Of a stretch of 18,787 nucleotides of DNA, positions 15,213 through 18,787 are shown piece after piece (within the stretch, counting starts at the first letter, position 1; every line of letters begins with the position of its first letter). This DNA is from Gemmatimonadales bacterium UBA2975 (GTDB lineage: Bacteria > Gemmatimonadota > Gemmatimonadetes > Longimicrobiales > Gaopeijiaceae): NCBI GenBank assembly GCA_002348265.1, contig DEAT01000054.1:1-18787 (forward strand), written 5' to 3'. The translations under genes were made by a program, and so were the position numbers. The notes under the pieces are model-generated. The model was not told the origin of the DNA, did not search any database, and worked only from the letters and a program-made list of their open reading frames with translations.

Positions 15213-18200
15213 GACTCACCACCTGGTCGACTCCGGTTCAGCCTCTCGAAATACTCTAGAATCAACTGCCGCACAGCAGGATTTAGCTCCTGTAGACGAG
15301 TACGATCAGGGATTTCATAGCGCATTATCCCCATCTGCTCATCGGTCAGGGGCATCACCTGCCCCCGCTCAAAATCTTCCGGCTGTTCGGATTCTCTCTC
15401 CTCACTGTATTCTTCGCGCTCAAGAGAGCGACCCGCGTCTAGCAGTCGATGGAAAAGTCGCTCCTGCCGCTGAATCATCTCTGGCGTCAATCGTCCCTGA
15501 CTTACCATCTCCTCAGCGATCGCCTGCGCCTCCTGAGCCAATTGTTGCAGGTCACCAAGTGATTCATCAGCCCCTGGCTCATCCGCTAAATCACCCAAAT
15601 CACTCGCGACTGATTGTTGGCCCTCGGACATCTGTTCCATCTGCTGTTGCATTGCCTGCTCGCCTAGCTCCATCGGCATCAACTGTGTGCTTTGGTTCAT
15701 GATGTCACCCTGCTGCTGAGCAAGTTGCTCTAGTTGTTCAGAAACTTCTTCACCCCCCTGTCCTTGCCCCTGTTGCCCCATTTGTTCCGCATTAGCAATG
15801 GCCATGAGCGCAAGCTGATTTAGGTCCCCAATCGCCTGCTCGGCCTGTGCGATGGCCGAAGGTGTGCGCCCACGGCTGCCTTCCATAGCATCTATCGTAT
15901 TCTGAAGCGACTCCATGGCCAGGCCCATCTGAGCAGAAATTTCACGGCTTTCCCCCATCGCGCCCTCCGTCGCCATCTGAAGATTCTCTGCGATGTTTTC
16001 GATGCCCCGAAGCATCGTGGCTTGCTGTGCCCGCATCTGTGCCAGTTCTTCTTGTCCTACTCTCCGCATCTCCTCATTCAACTGATTCTGCCGTCTCGCC
16101 AATGACAGGGCATCATCAGCAGTCTGAATCATTGCTCGCTGCATTTTCTCCATTTGTTCGCGTGCCATCTCCGCCATGGCCCGTTGCATTTCCTGCGCAG
16201 CTCGCTGCATCTCATCCGCAGCCCTCTGAGCCCGTTCACCTGCCTCCTGGGCCTCTCCCTTCTCAGCTCGCTGCTGAGCTTCATTCATACTCTCCCGGGC
16301 CTCCGAAGACCTTTCAACCGCTTCACGTACGCCCTCCGACGCTCGCTGTTCGCCCATCTCAGCTAGTCGTTCTTCCAGCGACGCCATGTTCTCCTCTGTG
16401 GCTCCAGTTTGACGTGCTAGGTCCTCCTGTTGTCGAGCTCTAAGATCTGATTTGTCTCCCTCCTTCATCGCGTCGGCTAAGGCCTGTTCTTGGCGAGCGA
16501 GCTCTTCAATCTCATCGGTAGTAGCGCGAAAGTCTTGCTCCAACGCTGCCCGCCTGAACCGCTCCATTGCCTCCTCTAATCGGTCACGGAACTCCTCTTG
16601 CTCATCTGCCATCTCCTCTAAGGCGTCATTTGCTGCAGATATATTTTCCCTCTCGAGAGCTTCAGCCATTTCCTCCATACGCTGCCTCAGCTCGTCTCCG
16701 GTCATCTGCTCTAGGAATTCCTGGAGTTCCTCCAGCTGGCGACGCAACTCAGGGTCGGCCTGTCCAGATTCCTGCATTAACGTCTCAAGGGACTCCATTT
16801 CTTGCCTCATCGAGTCGACTACAGCATTCATCTCACGTTGTTCAGTCAGCGCTGCCTCCAACTCCTCCCGCTCTTGGAACGTTTCCTCTTCGCTTGAGCC
16901 CTGTTCCGTTCCTCGCTGCCTTGCTGATTCAAGTGCCTGTTCACGATTCTCCGTGGACTGTCGCTCCGCTTCAGCAGCTAACTCGGTAAGCCTATCCGCT
17001 ACTTCTTCAAATGCGTCTTCAGCCTCCCTCCTCAAGTCCGCCGCATCAGGCATGCTCAACAAGTACTCTTTTGAGATGGAAACCTGAGATACCGGACTGT
17101 TATCAACCGCACGCGCGAAGTAACGGACAGTATCCCCCGGCATAAGGCCCCAACCGCGCAGGTCTAAGAGAGGTCTTGCAAGAATCGTGCGCTGACCACC
17201 TAAATCAAAGCCCTGCGAAACGGGCTCCATCCGCTCTCCAAAGGAGGTTACTCGATACGCCACCAACTCTATACGCCTGATGCCATAGTCATCTCCACCC
17301 TCAAGGAGAAGCGGCTGACGAAGATTTAACGGCATGACCGTATCACGCCCCGGAATAGGGATTTGTATGGTGGGCTCGGCATCGGGCACCACTACGACCT
17401 CTAACGCTTCTGGCTGGATCTCAGCCGCACCACCCATTTGATCTCGGAACATCCACTCGAAAGATCCACTAGCGGATGGAGACCACCTGACTTCGAATTT
17501 ATTTCCTTCTACCCTAAAAGAGACTGCTTCCCTCCCCGCAGAATCCACCAGCTGGACGGAAGAAAGATCTCGACTCGCTGCACCTTCGAAGACTAGCGCA
17601 GATCCTGAGGGTAGCCTCAGAGGTGGCGGATCCCCACGGAATTCATCCGCCGAGAGCCCTGTATGCGGCGGGTAAACCACGCTCAAAACCATGTCTCTTA
17701 CAAACAGTGGATCTACGGGTACTATGCCGTATGTCGGTGATGCGTTACCAGCTGCATCCACTACTCGATATTCAATGTTTGTGGACACCGTACGAAACGT
17801 ATATCGAGCATAGTCTTCCATGACCTCGATCGATTCTGATCGGGCTATGTCTCCAGTAGCCTGCCACTCAACCGAGATCCTCACTCTATCCGCAGCTGAA
17901 ATATCAAGCTCCACGTCCGAGCCCCGGAGAACCTCAATATCTCCAGGCTGCACAACTAACGGAGGAGGGACCGGATCACGCATGAGCGAGAGCGGAGATA
18001 ACAATCCAGACAAAACCGAACTGGTGCGCGCCGGGACTGCTAGCGTTAGCCCGGCGAGAGTTACCGTCAAGATTATGCCAAAGGCTAGGCCTGACCGGAA
18101 CCAAGACTCCACCTGTTCGGCTAATCGACCGGCAAGCGTTTCATCCGACCGACCAACTAGGTCGTCGGCCACATCCGACACCGCTCGACCAGCTAGTAGT

Positions 18201-18559
18201 GCCGACGCTCCTGAAGGTATTCTCCGAGAGAGTTCCAGTGTGCCTTCCACGAGACCCGGGGCGATCCCAGCGGACCTTTCAATTGTAGAAGCCAATTCCT
18301 CTTCAGAAATGCCGTCCAGCCAAGTGTGTAGTCGGAACAATCCCCCGACTACCAAAGCGATTGCAATCGCGTCTAGTATGGCCGGCGCGTCGCTGCCCTG
18401 AATGAATCCTTGGGAACCAGCCAAAAGCCACCCCACTATGAGCAGGAAAACTAAGCAGCCCCCTAACCACACACCCATAGCAGTCCGTGCCCTGCGGACC
18501 ACGTACGACCGGACCTCAACTACACGGTTTTGAAGAAGCTCCGACGAACCCGGAATCAT
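15209..18559 (-). CDS. DUF4175-family membrane-anchored coiled-coil protein
   Basis: 1116 residues from ATG 18559-18557. An open frame extends to 18661, but this ATG shares ATGA with the stop of the DUF4159 gene, which is decisive for the start. Membrane helices are at about 28-48, 58-75 and 157-176. A large beta-rich Ig-like region (about 200-500) includes VVYPPHTGLSADEFRGD and GGDDYGIRRIELVAY. From about 505 to 1000 the chain is one long coiled coil very rich in Glu, Gln, Met, Arg and Ala, with a Gln/Gly-rich break (QMGQQGQGQGGEE). The end (RQERLFHRLLDAGRSLER) matches the conserved C-terminus I recall for DUF4175. Family members are found in Bacteroidota and Gemmatimonadota beside MoxR, DUF58 and DUF4159 genes; their function is not established. 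The body is probably periplasmic. Confidence 0.92.
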   Translation of the reverse strand: MIPGSSELLQNRVVEVRSYVVRRARTAMGVWLGGCLVFLLIVGWLLAGSQGFIQGSDAPAILDAIAIALVVGGLFRLHTWLDGISEEELASTIERSAGIAPGLVEGTLELSRRIPSGASALLAGRAVSDVADDLVGRSDETLAGRLAEQVESWFRSGLAFGIILTVTLAGLTLAVPARTSSVLSGLLSPLSLMRDPVPPPLVVQPGDIEVLRGSDVELDISAADRVRISVEWQATGDIARSESIEVMEDYARYTFRTVSTNIEYRVVDAAGNASPTYGIVPVDPLFVRDMVLSVVYPPHTGLSADEFRGDPPPLRLPSGSALVFEGAASRDLSSVQLVDSAGREAVSFRVEGNKFEVRWSPSASGSFEWMFRDQMGGAAEIQPEALEVVVVPDAEPTIQIPIPGRDTVMPLNLRQPLLLEGGDDYGIRRIELVAYRVTSFGERMEPVSQGFDLGGQRTILARPLLDLRGWGLMPGDTVRYFARAVDNSPVSQVSISKEYLLSMPDAADLRREAEDAFEEVADRLTELAAEAERQSTENREQALESARQRGTEQGSSEEETFQEREELEAALTEQREMNAVVDSMRQEMESLETLMQESGQADPELRRQLEELQEFLEQMTGDELRQRMEEMAEALERENISAANDALEEMADEQEEFRDRLEEAMERFRRAALEQDFRATTDEIEELARQEQALADAMKEGDKSDLRARQQEDLARQTGATEENMASLEERLAEMGEQRASEGVREAVERSSEARESMNEAQQRAEKGEAQEAGERAQRAADEMQRAAQEMQRAMAEMAREQMEKMQRAMIQTADDALSLARRQNQLNEEMRRVGQEELAQMRAQQATMLRGIENIAENLQMATEGAMGESREISAQMGLAMESLQNTIDAMEGSRGRTPSAIAQAEQAIGDLNQLALMAIANAEQMGQQGQGQGGEEVSEQLEQLAQQQGDIMNQSTQLMPMELGEQAMQQQMEQMSEGQQSVASDLGDLADEPGADESLGDLQQLAQEAQAIAEEMVSQGRLTPEMIQRQERLFHRLLDAGRSLEREEYSEERESEQPEDFERGQVMPLTDEQMGIMRYEIPDRTRLQELNPAVRQLILEYFERLNRSRPGGES

Positions 18560-18787
18560 GAAGCGGCCTGACCTAACGCGAACAGGAAGAGGTTCACCCC
18601 CATACGGATCGCATCTTCTCTCGTTTGGGGTGCGTCCTCGTGCACACCCTCGTCTTCCCAACCATCTCCAAGATCAGATTCATACGAGTAGAACACCAGC
18701 ATGCGCCCATCAACGAAGACACCGAGTGCTTGCGGTGGCTCTCCATCATGCTCGTGGATCTTCGGGAGCCCTTCAGGAAAGTCATAG
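18556..18787 (-). CDS. DUF4159-domain protein, C-terminal part only
   Basis: The last 76 residues of a protein that begins beyond the right edge. The frame reads FPEGLPKIHEHDGEPPQALG, then VFVDGRMLVFYSYESDLGDG, then WEDEGVHED and IRMGVNLFLFALGQAAS, ending in TGA 18558-18556. This is the conserved C-terminus of DUF4159 proteins (PEGLP.IHEHDG and SDLGDGWED are the hallmarks). A different frame here gives a 63-residue ORF, which is a shadow. DUF4159 is thought to have a glutamine-amidotransferase-like fold and usually travels with MoxR ATPase and DUF58 genes, which I would expect just outside the window. The stop overlaps the DUF4175 start by 4 nt (ATGA), so the two are coupled. The function is unknown. 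Confidence 0.88.
   Translation of the reverse strand, partial: YDFPEGLPKIHEHDGEPPQALGVFVDGRMLVFYSYESDLGDGWEDEGVHEDAPQTREDAIRMGVNLFLFALGQAAS

Noticed and set aside
15181..15702. 173-codon plus-strand frame across the DUF4175/TPR junction
   Set aside because: Antisense to the end of the DUF4175 gene, with no ribosome site or motif.
16452..17087. 211-codon Ser-rich open frame on the plus strand, and other long plus-strand frames at 16027-16443 and 17820-18401
   Set aside because: They are antisense to the DUF4175 gene; the Glu/Gln/Arg-rich coiled coil lacks codons whose complements are stops, so long antisense frames are expected.
18594..18785. 63-codon minus-strand frame at the right edge
   Set aside because: Out of frame with the DUF4159 C-terminus that fits the family residue by residue in the same stretch.
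1..18787. CRISPR arrays, tRNA/rRNA genes, insertion sequences, prophage or defence genes
   Set aside because: No regularly spaced repeats, no transposase or integrase motifs and no tRNA-like folds were seen; the window is densely filled with same-strand genes.

Overview
The window reads as a compact chromosomal segment of a Gram-negative (diderm) bacterium. Every gene I can support lies on the minus strand, so transcription runs from the right edge to the left. There is no tRNA, rRNA, CRISPR array, insertion sequence or phage gene. GC is moderate by eye and looks even across the window. The order DUF4159, DUF4175, TPR protein, then an 'asparagine synthetase B'-like secreted protein, together with a JAMM-DinG fusion, suggests Gemmatimonadota or a related FCB-group lineage. 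That placement is inference from gene content and memory. A heptose-bisphosphate phosphatase (LPS core sugar), a lipoprotein with a clear lipobox and a TonB-like anchored protein support an outer membrane.

Right-hand transcription unit (18787 down to about 9191): the C-terminal end of a DUF4159 protein (cut by the window edge), a 1116-residue membrane-anchored DUF4175 coiled-coil protein, a secreted TPR-like repeat protein, a secreted protein of the family often labelled asparagine synthetase B, a DinG-type helicase with an N-terminal RadC-like JAMM domain, and a 66-residue two-helix membrane protein. Four of the five junctions overlap by 4 nt or are separated by only 5 nt. The unit ends at a good intrinsic terminator (9191-9221).

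Left-hand transcription unit (9131 down to 1): a single-domain FAH-family enzyme, a class I/II aminotransferase (LL-DAP aminotransferase-like), a TonB-like anchored protein, a possible 64-residue small protein, valyl-tRNA synthetase, an Ig-like lipoprotein, SelA (selenocysteine synthase), GmhB, and the start of an A-type Fe-S carrier cut by the left edge. Most junctions again overlap by 1 or 4 nt (TGATG, ATGA, GTGA). This indicates translational coupling in a long housekeeping operon whose members belong to unrelated pathways.

Points most worth following up: the JAMM-DinG fusion and its loss of one of the four Fe-S cysteines; the DUF4159/DUF4175/TPR/'AsnB-like' envelope module of unknown function; a neglected small ORF that exactly bridges two genes upstream of valS; and a full-length SelA with no selB or tRNA-Sec nearby. 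Two start sites need care: the Ig-like lipoprotein most likely starts at a TTG just after the valS stop, and the DUF4175 gene at the ATG that overlaps the DUF4159 stop.
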